Source: Saprolegnia diclina VS20
Lineage: Eukaryota; Oomycota; Saprolegniomycetes; Saprolegniales; Saprolegniaceae
Assembly (NCBI RefSeq): GCF_000281045.1
Contig: NW_008246105.1
Coordinates: 472,561 to 536,560, forward strand
DNA: 64,000 nucleotides
Direction of reading: 5' to 3'
How positions within the stretch are numbered: position 1 is the stretch's first letter; every line of letters begins with the position of its first letter. The notes below the pieces were generated by a model. It had not been told where the DNA came from, did not search any database, and saw only the letters and a program-made list of their open reading frames with translations. Below are positions 21,907 through 32,411 of the stretch, in pieces. A program made the translations under genes and the position numbers.

Positions 21907-22319
21907 GGTCTCGTCCATGATGATGCGTCGGCTTAACCGGACGCCTGCGTGCGAATGTATATCTCTGCATCTGGCTGCGTCATCGAGTTCAGCACCCAAG
22001 AAGCATTACGCTCCACGATCGCACTCCATGCGTCAGCGCTCGTACGGTACTGCGATGCTGGCCGGCGACCACGGCCCGTCGCGTGGTCGTCGCCGTCGTC
22101 CTCCGTCGATTCCTTTCTTTTTCGAGAGAATTGCGACCGTGTTCGCCCGTTTTATGGGTCCCCCCCTCCGCATTTTATTGCATTTCACTGTACGCGATAC
22201 AAATCCCAAGTGTCAATAAATCGGAGATAAAAAAGTGTGATTGGCATAGGCCCATTTTGCGGATAGAACACGTAAAGGCTGACCATATTTTTGGATCCAG
22301 ACCAAGCGCAGTCCGTACC
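21907..22319. other. intergenic region RNPS1/kinase
   Basis: These 413 bp hold the 3' region of RNPS1 and the promoter of the kinase. An AATAAA hexamer lies near 22215-22220, about 100 bp before the kinase start. No gene is seen. Confidence 0.4.
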
Positions 22320-24326
22320 ATGCCCAGCACCCCCACGAGCCGACCGGCCAAGACCACCAGCACAAGCGACGCCGCCCACAAGCGCTGCGCCGACGACAAC
22401 AACCTCGAGACGCTGACCGCAAGCGTCGAGACAGCGCTCATGGACGACGACGTCGACGTCACGATCGAACACACGCTCGTGCCCGGCGACTTGACACTCG
22501 GCCCGATCATCGGCCACGGCGCCTTCTCGACTGTGTACTCGGCCACGTACAAGGGCAAGGCCGTCGCCCTCAAGCGCCAGACGAAGGATGCCCACATCTT
22601 GCGCGAGCTCGCGATCCTCCAGCAGATCGACCACCCGCATTTGCTCAAGTACATTGGGTCGTGCGAGTACGAGCACATGGGCAAGAAGGAGGTGTGGATC
22701 GTGTCCGAGTTTTACAAGGGCGGCGACGTGAGTAAGTTATTGAAGAAGTCGACCAAGAAGCGCGACGCCTTGTCCTGGCTGCAATGCGTCCAGATCGCAC
22801 TGGACGCCGCCGATGCGCTGCAGTATCTCCACGAGCGCAGCATCATCCACCGCGACGTCAAGTCGGCCAACATCCTCGTACGCTCCATCTCGCACACGTT
22901 ACCTCTCTCACGCCCTTTTGTAGCTTGACGCCAACCTGCGCAGCCGCCTCTGCGACTTTGGCTTTGCGCGCAAGGCCGTGCACCACGACGATGGCCACGA
23001 CGGGTACTCGTCGGACGAGAACGCTGGTGGGCGCATGCGACGCAAGATGTCGCTCTGCGGCACGGACGCCTACATGTCCCCGGTACGCTTTCTCGATCTC
23101 ACCGCATCGGCCACACGCGTGCCTAGGAAATGTACTTCAACGAAGACTACAACGACCGCGCCGACATGTACTCGTTCGGCGTCGTGCTCATCGAGCTCAT
23201 TTGCCGGCGTGAGGTACAATCTTGTGGATGGATGAAAGCTGACGCGTTCGACGCAGGTCAACAAGGACGACTTTCTCCTGCGCGTTCCGGCCAAGAACTT
23301 TGTCATCGACCTCGACGAGTTCCACGCTGCCGTGCCCGCCGACTGCCCGCCGTCGCTCGTGCTCCTCGCTGACAACTGCACGTCGTTCGAGCCCGACGGC
23401 CGGCCCAGCAGCCACGAGGTTGGTATCTTATTGCAGCTTATTGCCCGTGAGCTCATGCCAACTAGGTGGTCGAATGGCTCGAAGACCTCAAGAAAGACCT
23501 TGTCGAAGCGGCGATCGCGACGCCCGAAGCGTCGGACCCGCTCGACGACGAGGTGCGCTCCGTGCTGGAAGAGTCGTCGCGGTTCTCGATCGCCGTGCAC
23601 GAAGACGAGGCGCCGCCGGCGTACGAAGGCGCGCTCCTTTTGCGCAACTGCGTCGGTCGCTGGCGCCAGCGCTACGTGGTCGTGCGTGACTCGACGCTGG
23701 TCGTGTACAAATCCCAAGCCGTGTACGAGGAGATTGCCCAGCTCGAGGCCGACGGGCACCAGAAGATCAAGCACAAGCCGTCGCCCGTGCCCTTGGACCA
23801 GTGCCAACTCTTTCAGGTAACGACGCCGCTGGTCAAAGACATCTCCGTCTTCGGGCTCCGCATCAATATCCCGACATTCATGCATCGCCTGAAGAAAAAG
23901 GCCCGGCGCTGGACGCTCAAGAGCAAGAGCCTCCATAACAAGTGGGCGTTCCAGGCCGCGTCGCTCCAGGAGATGCAGCTCTGGGTCGCGCTCTTTGTAC
24001 GCGCGATCAAGGTCGCCGTGCACCAGTCGCCGTGCCCGTCCAAGGCCATTGCCGAAGAAACCTCGGTCGACACGAACGACGAGATTTACAAGTGGCTCCA
24101 CGCGCTCGGCGCCGCACAGTACCATGCGACCTTCAAGGCCAAGGGCTTTGGGACGCTCGACTTTATCCGCGAGGTACCTCGCTCTCGATACACTGATAGA
24201 TTGATGATTCGATTTGCGCAGACGGGGCTCGGCGAAGACGACTTCAACTTTCTTGGCATTGAGAGCGCCAAGGACCGCGACGCGCTCACCACGGCGGCGC
24301 TCCTCCTCCGCGGCGAAGCGTACTAG
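22320..24326 (+). CDS. tyrosine-kinase-like kinase with PH and SAM-like domains
   Basis: Six exons (22320-22877, 22924-23082, 23127-23213, 23257-23418, 23466-24173, 24222-24326), all joined in phase 0, encode 592 residues. The kinase domain (about residues 56-320) shows the glycine loop IIGHGAFSTVYSATY, the Lys in VALKR, HRDVKSANIL with catalytic Asp, DFGFARK, an activation segment ending CGTDAYMSPEM, and DMYSFGVVLIELI. The TKL class is suggested by HRDVKSAN. A PH domain follows (about 355-480), from EGALLLRNCVGRWRQRYVVV to WAFQAASLQEMQLWVALFVRA. A C-terminal SAM-like segment has IYKWLHALGAAQYHATFKAKG and TGLGEDDFNFLGI. A membrane-recruited signalling kinase is a reasonable inference. The combination resembles oomycete TKL expansions; no precise orthologue is claimed. 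Confidence 0.85.
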
Positions 24327-24391
24327 CCTCCGCCTGTCTGTATGTACACAACGAGAATATGATGATGATGCAACCTGTAAGAAAACTCGTC

Positions 24392-26206
24392 TCAACCTAC
24401 TATCCACACGTCGTCGTGGGCGAAGCGCGCGAGCGTGCACGCGCCCCTGTACCCGTTGCCGTCGTGAAGATGTAGCTGCCCGAGGAGGTCGTGGCGCAGC
24501 AGAATCAGCTCCCGCGTCAGTCGCCGCTTGAACCCCGGCAGAGACGTGAGCGACCCGGTGAGGACGATCGACGCGGCGAGGTCGGCGCGCACCACCGGGT
24601 TGCAGCGGTCGATCGCGCAGATGAGCGCATCCTGGAGGCTCGTGTTGCCTACGAACGAACCCTAAACACGCGAAGTGGTCGCGAGCTCCGAGTACCGTCG
24701 TCGCAACGCCTCGGGTGGAAGAGCTCTTCGGGGCCTTCAAAGAGCACCGCCGACGACGTGCAAAGGCGCTCGTTGCGCCACGTCATGTGCACGTCCGTTG
24801 GTCTATAGTAGCATGAGCATCAAGGCTAGAGAGAATGAGAAAATGTACTGCTTGGTGCGCTCGGCGGCCACGTCGTAGGCCACAAACCCATGCATCGTCT
24901 ACGCAGCGTGCATGGATCGACTGCTGCGGCTGTCGTGCACTGTACCAGCAGGTGCTCGGCCGCGTCATGCTGGTCTTCCTCGTCGAGGACGGCATCAAAT
25001 GCGCCATGCCCGCGCAAAGCGCCCCAGGTGGCGCTGAGGACTGCATCGCGGCCGCCGGGCACATTCATCGTCGCGTGGGCCACCTACGACACTCCGTAGA
25101 GCGCAATGTGCGCGTCGTCTCACGTACGATGCAGTCGTTGTAGATGGGAACGATGGTCGTGGAGTACGGCCCGACGTCGACGACGACGCCGCTCGAGAGG
25201 CCCGCCGCTCGCAAGACGACCTCGGCCGTCGTCGTCAGCAGCAGTGCCGGCACGCAGAAGTCGTGCAAGAGCAAGCGCGAGACGCGCGCGCGCTCGGACG
25301 CTGTCCAAAGCGGCGGGTGCACGAGCACGACCTGTGGTCCGTGAAGCACGTTGGTGCGACGAGGCGGCGACCTACCTTGAGCGTCTCGCTGGGGGCACCC
25401 AGTCGCTCGAACACCGTACGCAGGCACCGTCGCAAGGGCGCTGACCGGTCCACGAACGTCGGCTGATACCGCCGCGAGGCCAAGGACGCAATCGACGGCG
25501 CCTGCAAGAAGATGCAGTCCTGTTCACGGTTCATGGCCCAACGCACCTCGAGCGAAAGCGTCGGAAGCGGCATCGTGTCTTCGTCGTCCGGGACAATGCC
25601 TGCTTGGACGCGCGCGGCGCTCTCCATGTAGAGCACGGCTGTGTCGGGCACCTTGTCCGGCGGCAGGTGCCGGGGCGCGTCAAGGAGCCGTCGACCAAAG
25701 CAATTTTGAATCCACGTCAGCGCCGCGTCATCGCCTTCTGTCGCGTGCACCATGCACTCGGCCAGGGCGTCGGCCTCGCCCGTATGCAGCTCGTGCAAGA
25801 AGCAGGCGGCGACCGTGTCGTAGACGCCGCTGCGCAGCCGGTCGAGCGCGGCGGTCGTGGCGGCCACTTGTGTTTCGAGAGCGTGCAACTGGGCCGCGTG
25901 CACCGCCGCCCGCGCCGCCGCCACGGCCGCGACGGCCTCGAGCTCGCTGGTGAGGCCATCGATCGTGGCCCACAGCCTCGCTTCGTTCTGAGTCTCCGGC
26001 TCCACATTTGGCGGCACGTCGTCGCACGGCGCGGGTCGGCTCTCGACAGGTGCGTCGGCGCTCGCCACCGGCGTCCGCGGGCGACGCACAGGTATTCGCG
26101 ACGCACTTGCCGAGATGTGGTCGCTCTTGGAGGACGCGGTGGCCACGATCAGCGCCGTGCCCGACAGGCTCATCGAGCGCATCCGGAGGCGCTTCACCTC
26201 GTCCAT
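24392..26206 (-). CDS. divergent actin-related protein with N-terminal extension
   Basis: Exons on the minus strand are 26206-25376, 25331-25128, 25083-24946, 24898-24849, 24802-24696 and 24648-24392, encoding 528 residues. The first 185 or so residues are a Ser/Pro-rich and then Ala/Leu-rich coiled-coil-like extension. The actin fold starts near residue 188 (TAVLYMESAARVQAGIVPDD aligns with the actin phosphate-1 loop). It continues through HPPLWTASERARVSRLLLHD, GVVVDVGPYSTTIVPIYND (phosphate-2) and SIVLTGSLTSLPGF (adenosine loop). The nucleotide loops are altered: DNGSG appears as MESAA, DSGDG as DVGPY, and SGG as TGS. This suggests weak or lost ATP binding. It is tail-to-tail with the kinase (65 bp) and head-to-head with the next gene. 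Subfamily unassigned. Confidence 0.8.
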
Positions 26207-26254
26207 CTGTGTAGCAGGTTCGCTCTATTTATAGTGGGCGAGAAAGGCGGCGTC
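26207..26254. promoter_or_regulatory. 48-bp bidirectional promoter
   Basis: Only 48 bp separate the start codons of the actin-related gene (26206, minus) and the coiled-coil gene (26255, plus). A TATA-like ctatttatag lies at 26224-26233 and reads TATAAATA on the minus strand. The spacing is too short for normal 5' leaders on both sides, so one of the ATG choices may be downstream of the real start. Confidence 0.5.
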
Positions 26255-27230
26255 ATGAAGCGCTTCCGCCACAAGCGGGCCGCCGGCGCGGTCCGACGAT
26301 GCTTGATGGCGCGCAGCTGACGCGCCTTTGTAGGTGCGCGTGGGGGCCGAGCCGCCAGCGAAGATCCCGATCCGCATTGAGCGACCTCGCCTCCAAGCCA
26401 CGCCGCCCGCCAAATACGACGTCCAGCCGACGAGTCCCGGCGTAAACCTTGGGGACACCGAGGTGCGGCAACTGTGGCAGTCGTTGGAGGCCGTCACGAT
26501 GGAGCTCGAGTTTGCAGCGGCCGTCACCGCGGCCACCAAGGAGCGCCACGCGTGCGAGAAAGCCTACTGGGCAACCGTCCTGAGCGCGCGCGACGCGACG
26601 ATCGCGGCCCAGACCCAGCTACTGCAGCGTCTCTGCACCGCTGCCGCCAGCCAAAACATGCACATTTTGGACGCCGTAATCCTCGACCTGGCACCGTTCG
26701 TAGACCCGGCGCTCCTTCGCGCCAGCAGCGAGCGAGCCTCCATGGGGCGCCACGACGTGGATCTATCTCGACCGATAATGGCTGATGCCGCTACGGCGTG
26801 GAGCCTGTCGGACATCGCTTCACCACTAAAGCAAGGCGACCTGTGCAGTTGGCGCGATGACAGCGACGTCGCAGCTGAGCCCGAAGACTTCACCGCATGC
26901 GACAGTCCAGATGAAGATGATGCAGCAGTCGAGGTTGTCGCCCTACGGCGCGTCGCTGCAGAGACCGCTGCGATTGCAAGCTCACTCAGCTCTTGGGTCG
27001 TGCCGACCCGCAGCGTCCAGCGCCCCGAACCCATTCAAGTTGAAGTACAGCCGTTGCCCAAGCTGCAACTCACACCAGTCCACCGGGCCAAGCTAATCAT
27101 TAGCAAAGCCGACCACTACGCATCTTATTCTGCTTTGTTGACACTTGAGACACCTTGTCCTCGGCGCAAGCGAAGCGTCGGCAACGCGACCGTTCAAGAT
27201 CGTCGCAGCAGTTCGAAGAACCTTTTATAG
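26255..27230 (+). CDS. hypothetical coiled-coil protein
   Basis: Two exons (26255-26290 and 26334-27230) joined in phase 0 across a 43-nt intron give 310 residues starting MKRFRHKRAAGAVRVGAEPP. A helical, Ala/Leu-rich segment (VRQLWQSLEAVTMELEFAAA through LQRL) resembles the N-terminal extension of the neighbouring actin-related protein, which also has LW followed by an E-L-E-x-A-A-A-V helix. The middle is acidic and the C-terminus basic (CPRRKRSVGN). A functional link to the divergently transcribed neighbour is inference from shared promoter and similar helices. No known family recognised. Confidence 0.6.
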
Positions 27231-27365
27231 TAGATATATTGCGAGGGCTGATGGCAATATCGTTTTATAGAGGAAAATCGAAAGTGCAAAGTCGACGTGA
27301 GTGGCCAGCGTGTGTGGCACAGCATTTACTGACTGCGTAATTTTCCCTACGAAGCTATAAGAACT

Positions 27366-28010
27366 ATGTTCCGCAAGACCGTCCAGCGCGCCATGAGCAC
27401 GGCCGCGGCCTCGGGCGAGGCCACGATCGACGGCTTCGCCAAGATGCACGCGCCCAAGCTCTCGCTCTTCGGCCTCCACGCCAAGTACGCCAACGCGCTC
27501 TACTCGGTCGCCTCCAAGCAGAACGTGCTTGAGGCCGTCGAGGGCGAGCTCAAGACGATCCATGAGGAGATCGCCAAGAACCCGACCTTCGCCGAGTTCC
27601 TGAAGGACCCGACGATCGCGCGTGGCGAGAAGAAGGCCGACATTGCCAAGGTCATGGACGCCGCCAAGTTCTCCAAGCCCGTCTCGGGTTTGTTCACGGT
27701 CCTTGCCGAGAACGGCCGCCTCGGCGACGCCAAGCACGTCATTGCGGCGTACAACCGCTTGATGCGCGCCCACCGTGGCGAGGTCCAGGCCAAGATTACG
27801 TCGGCCGACCCGTTGACGAAGGAGCAGCTCGCGCAGGTGCAGACCGCGTTGAAGGCCCGCATCCAGAAGGGCGAGACGCTCCTCTTGGAGACGGTCGTCG
27901 ACCCGACGATCCTTGGCGGCCTCAAGGTCCAGATCGCCGACCTCTTTATCGATCTCTCGCTCTCGACCAAGATCGAGAAGATTCACATGATCCTCTCGAC
28001 CCGTCAATAA
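27366..28010 (+). CDS. ATP5PO: mitochondrial ATP synthase subunit O (OSCP)
   Basis: Intronless gene of 214 residues. It encodes the oligomycin-sensitivity-conferring protein, the peripheral-stalk subunit that joins F1 to the stator (bacterial delta homologue). The N-terminus (MFRKTVQRAMSTAAASG) is a typical Arg/Ser/Ala-rich mitochondrial presequence. Family hallmarks follow: GLHAKYANALYSVASKQN, NPTFAEFLKDPTI, FTVLAENGRL, and the C-terminal signature ETVVDPTILGGLKVQIADLFIDLSL. Length matches the family. TATA-like ttatag elements occur upstream at 27224 and 27265. An AATAAA overlaps the stop region (28005-28010). Codon use is strongly GC-ending, as expected for a highly expressed gene. Confidence 0.97.
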   Translation: MFRKTVQRAMSTAAASGEATIDGFAKMHAPKLSLFGLHAKYANALYSVASKQNVLEAVEGELKTIHEEIAKNPTFAEFLKDPTIARGEKKADIAKVMDAAKFSKPVSGLFTVLAENGRLGDAKHVIAAYNRLMRAHRGEVQAKITSADPLTKEQLAQVQTALKARIQKGETLLLETVVDPTILGGLKVQIADLFIDLSLSTKIEKIHMILSTRQ

Positions 28011-28077
28011 ATGTCCTGGCGCGCCAGCCTGGCTTCTACTAAAGTGAACACGGCGTATATTTGATCGTAGTCTACCA

Positions 28078-29694
28078 CTACTTGCGCTTGATGGCGGCTG
28101 CCAAGTCTTCCTCGTCCGAGCTGCTGCTATCGTCCTCGACCGCCGGCGCTACCTTCTTGGGCGGCGACGGCAAGTACTCGCTCTGCACATGCATGACGAC
28201 GTCCTCTTCTTCGTCGCTGTCGCTGTCGTGCATCTTGGTGTCGGCCATCACCGGCTTGGGTGCCACGTGGACCGTCTGCGTCAGCTGATGAAAGTGGTCG
28301 CGCGCGGCCTGCGTGATGGCGAGACCTTCTACATACTTGTTCTTCGTCCCGAGGTCCCTGTCGTGCAGCGGCCTACCTGTGGACGACTCGAGCGACGCCA
28401 TGAGCTCGCGCGTCGCCGCCTTCTTAACCGCGGGGTCGTCGTTGCGCAGCGGAATCGGCGCATGCAGCGTCGCAAAGTCCACGATCTCTTCCATGGCCTT
28501 GTCGAGGCCCGACACGTCGAGCGGCACAGCCCTCTACACATCGCACGCTAGTACCTCCAGTAGCGCACCAAGTTGGGTCGTACTTGGGTCGAGAGGGCGG
28601 CGACCGACTTGTCGTGAAACTCCTTGCCGCGCAAGAGGGCCCGGCGCTGCTCGATCGCGTCGCGGTCGGCCGTCTCGGTGGCCTCCTTGAGCATGTCGGT
28701 CAGCTCCTCCGCCTGCAGAAACGAGCGTTTGGTCGAGCCTACGAGGTGCAAGAGCGCGCACCTTGGCCGCGGCAATGTTGGCACAGCGCAGCACAACGTC
28801 GGTCGAGATCGAGACGCCGCCAATCTTGTGGACGGCGCAGAGTTCCCGGAACGAGTTGAACGTGTACGTGATCGCGCCGTCGACGACCTTTTCTTCGCGG
28901 TCCGTCGGGTCAATGAGCACGACCGGGTCGTCCTGGTCGTTCTACGCATGGTCCCATCAGTACCCGCTTGACACAAGAGCGGGCGTACAGCGTCCAGCTG
29001 CACAAAGCTAAACGAGATGGACACTGGGATGTGGTGCAAGCTGAGCGGGATGAGCGCGCAGTCCGGGTCGTCTACTCTCCGAATGAGCGCCAAGAGATCG
29101 AACGCAAGGACGCACTCAGCGTCTCGGGGCGACGAAAGTGCATGAGCGCTGCGATCGACGCGATCGAGACGGCGTCGACGAGGTTGCCGCCGTGGTCGAG
29201 CACGTGGATCGTGCACTTGATGGCCCAGACGCTCTCGCCCGCCACGATCGCCAGCGCTTCCGTGTCCTAGCGCACAGAAGAAGGTCGTATGCCATGCGAT
29301 ACATGCACGGGGTGTAGATTACGAGAGCCTTGCAGTCGCGGATCGAGCGCTCAACGATGCGTGAGAGCTCGGCCGACCATGCCTTGTGGGCCTGCTTGTG
29401 CTCAAAGATCGCCGCGCCCATTGGCGAGAGCTCGACGCTAAACTGAAGAAAGCCTTCGGTCGGTCGGTCCGGGAACGGCGCGACGACTTCGCCCGAGACG
29501 ACTGCCAGCACGCGCGTCCGGCCGAGCTGCAACTCGCACTCGCTCTGGGACTCGTGCATGCTGCGGCGCAGCGAGAGGTTCATGCGGCGGAACTCGAGGA
29601 GGCCACGGCCATCGGCGCGCTGGACCGCGTTCTCGGACTTTTGGTTCTTCAAGGCCGCGACGAGGAAGTCGCGCTCGTTGCTGCTGAGCATCAT
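28078..29694 (-). CDS. EXOSC9: exosome complex component RRP45
   Basis: RNase PH-like subunit of the RNA exosome ring (RRP45/EXOSC9). Seven exons on the minus strand: 29694-29323, 29266-29116, 29071-28989, 28941-28762, 28712-28584, 28533-28377 and 28328-28078, encoding 440 residues, close to the human length of 439. Diagnostic segments are ADGRGLLEFRRMNLSL, LQLGRTRVLAVVSGEVVAPF, DRPTEGFLQFSVELSPM, LHHIPVSISF and the LIDPTDREEKVVDGAI block. The C-terminus is acidic and Ser-rich, ending in DDSSSSDEEDLAAAIKRK. As in other RRP45 proteins the subunit is expected to be structural rather than catalytic. The 3' end lies 67 bp from OSCP, tail to tail. Confidence 0.95.
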
Positions 29695-30170
29695 CTTGGC
29701 CGCGCAATAAGATTTTTAATTGGATGGTCGTTGGCTGTTCGGATAAAAAGATGGTATCCGGCGGCGCCATCGCCAGGCCCAAGATCCACCTCGCGCCAGC
29801 AATGCGAGCTCACCATCGCGGAGCGCTTGGTGCAAGGTACTGCTGCGCTCGCTTGGTGCTAGTGTTGCGGCCCGTGTCGGCGCAGCCACTGGGTTGTCGG
29901 AGCCTGGCGAGCCCATTTCACCAGCGCCGTTCCACTGTTTTCGTCGCCATACACTGTATACGATTCGCAATTGCTAATAGCTGGCCGCGTTGAGTACAGC
30001 GACGTTGGTGCCATGAGCACTGCAGCACGTTTGGGCAGTACGCTAGTCGCTGGCTGCGCTAGCGTTGAGCCAAGTGCAGTGCAGTTGTGCCTTTGGATTG
30101 GTTGAAAATCTTGTATTTTGGCCAATGAATGGGCTCTCTCTGGCGTCTACTTTCGATATCTTTTCGAGCG
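29695..30170. promoter_or_regulatory. divergent region RRP45/CCDC22
   Basis: These 476 bp lie between divergent start codons. Two CCAAT-type boxes sit near the CCDC22 end (about 30095-30125: ggattggttg and ggccaatgaa). No gene recognised. Short overlapping open frames here have unbiased composition. Confidence 0.45.
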
Positions 30171-32371
30171 ATGGACGAAGCGGACAACCTGATCGCGCAG
30201 ACGCTGGCGCAGAGCGGGTACGTGCGGCGAGGAGCCTCGTCGTGCATCAAGTCGTGCTAGATGGTCCAAGGAGCTGCCGCGGATTGGCGCCATGGCGGGC
30301 GAAGACCTCGTCCCTCTCGTGGCCTGGGGCCTCGGGCGAATCGATGGCGCGAGCGATGTGGCCGCCCCGTACCCAAAGGGGGTCGCCCAGCGGCATCGCC
30401 TAGCCGCAGCCTTTGCGGAGCGGATTAAAGCACGTGCATGGATGATTGCGCTGTCGCCGCTCATGGTGCTGGTGGTAGGCGCATGGATACAATGGCGACT
30501 GCGGCTACAACCACTTGCTGTACCCGAGCGAGTACGACACCCGCCAGCTCCTGCTCTGGCTCGTGCAGAAGCTTCCAAAGGTCGAGCGCGATGACATGGA
30601 CGAAGCGTCGCCCGAGATGCAGGTGCGGAAGACGCTCGCAGACGCACTCTCGTTCTGGATGCAAGCGCCTGCCCCGTCGTCGTCGGAGCTTGCTCCCAAC
30701 GCGATGGCTACGATGCCCCGGGCCTCGCCGCTACCCGACTTTTTCCGCACGAGCGCCACCTTGGGTACGCGCATGCTTGTCTAGTGCATAGCTTACGCCA
30801 CACAGCGCGCAGCACCTATGTCGCGACCAAGCAGCCTCTTGCGACCGACGCGAAGCTCGTATCTCAGCACAAGCAGCTTTCGCTCCTAGCGCTAAACGAA
30901 GCCAGCGCGAGAGATGACGGGCATGCGTCACGCGCAGCGCTCTTGTCCAACGTATCATCCTCGGTACGCGTCCTTGGTCAAGTGACCTCGTTTAGGACAG
31001 CCCTAGGTGCCTATCGGGGTGACCGCTGCCTTGCAGTCGCTTGCTCTGGCGCCGCCCGTCGCCCCGTTGTCTGTTGCTTCTTCTAGCACGCCATCGCCTG
31101 TTCGAGAGGCCGTCCCGCTGCCTGCCTCCGAACCCGCAGACAGTCGTGTGGCGACATGGCGACCGGTCGCTGTCCACGTCGACACGGCGGCTCTCGATGC
31201 CCAGGTGTGCGTCGCCGCATCGCTCGATACCTACCGCGCTCTGTAGAAAGCTCACGTGCTCGCTCTGCAAAGCCAGTACGAGGCTACAGCTGCGACAGTC
31301 GAGCAGCTTGAGGCGCAAATCACGCTCGCGACGAAGCACCAGGCCGCGGTACGCCCAACCAAAGGTCGCACTGCCGCGAACAGTGACGTAGGTCGCTACC
31401 CACCAGCAATCCGTCGAGGCAGAGCTCACTGCGCTCGAGCACGACGTCGACATTCGGCAACAGACCCTCGATATGGTGGCGGATGCATCGAAGAACATGG
31501 CCAAACTCCAGGTGCGCGAGCTTGGGTGCACGCTTCTCGAAGCCTGAGTAGGCGATGTGCGACGCCAGCACGAAGCGACTGGCCGCGCTGTCGGTCGAGT
31601 GGGCGATGCACCGTGCCCCGTTGGACGCTGCGATCGCGGCCCAGTCCGAAGCGGAGTGCGCTTACGAAGCTGACTGCCGCCGCCTCCACGACACGATCAC
31701 TGCGTACCGTGACGAGCTGACGAGCTTAGGTACACCGAGCATGAGACTGCTGGTTCATGGCGCGGGTAGTCGAGAGCGTCGGGCAAAAGAAGACGCAGCG
31801 CGAAGCACTTCAGCGCAAGTACGCGGCCGCGCCCAAGTCGATCAACCGCAGCGTGTACACGTCGCGCATCATGGACATCATCAAGCAGGTGCACAAGCAA
31901 AAGGCCGACATCGCCAAGGTACGTCCCGTCTCTGCCATCTGGAGAGGCTGACATGGCTCTAGATTCTGCACGACATTCGGCTGGTCCAGAAGCACATCAA
32001 CGTCTCGTCCGAGAAGCTCAAGCGCAGCGAGGCGATCGCGGAGGAGCGGCTCTTCCACGCGGCCAACGACGCGAGTCACAAGAGCGACAAGCGCACGCAG
32101 TACGTCGAGTGCTACCGCCTCTTTACGACGATTCGCGAGCTCTTTGACGAGCTCATTCGGTGCGTCTGGCTCGGCACCGCTTCGCTCAACTTTGGCTAGA
32201 TGCGTCAACGACGGTGGGAAGCGCGAGAACCAGACGCGCGACCTCTCCAACTGGATCGCGCAGCTCTCCAACCGCCTCAACGTGGCCAACTGCGACCAGA
32301 TCGAAGCCGACTTGGCGCTGGTCCGCGATGAGAACAAGGCGCTCGTGGCGCAGCTTCAGACGCGAGGATAA
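30171..32371 (+). CDS. CCDC22: CCDC22 homologue (CCC complex subunit)
   Basis: Coiled-coil protein of the COMMD/CCDC22/CCDC93 complex, which acts with retriever and WASH in endosomal recycling. Eleven exons: 30171-30217, 30261-30429, 30479-30764, 30806-30963, 31007-31204, 31247-31348, 31392-31511, 31552-31729, 31770-31918, 31963-32159 and 32200-32371, giving 591 residues. The N-terminus MDEADNLIAQTLAQSG and the block GYNHLLYPSEYDTRQLLLWL match the calponin-like N-terminal domain. The C-terminal SRIMDIIKQVHKQKADIAKI and ECYRLFTTIREL match the conserved coiled coil. Intron 2 (30430-30478) begins with GC instead of GT; that choice is forced by frame and gives gap-free alignment to the animal protein. 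The middle exons are less certain. Confidence 0.88.
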
Positions 32372-32411
32372 CACGCATGCAAATGAATTGCCGTCGTCTT
32401 ACATGCCACAA

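Noticed and set aside
21779-21970. Antisense Gly-Ser-Cys-Tyr repeat protein
   Set aside because: Reverse reading of the Ser-Arg-Ser-Lys repeat of the RNPS1-like gene; no independent support.
31003-31571. Minus-strand open frames within the CCDC22 middle exons
   Set aside because: The plus-strand exon chain keeps frame across all junctions and matches the family ends, so the opposite frames are shadows.
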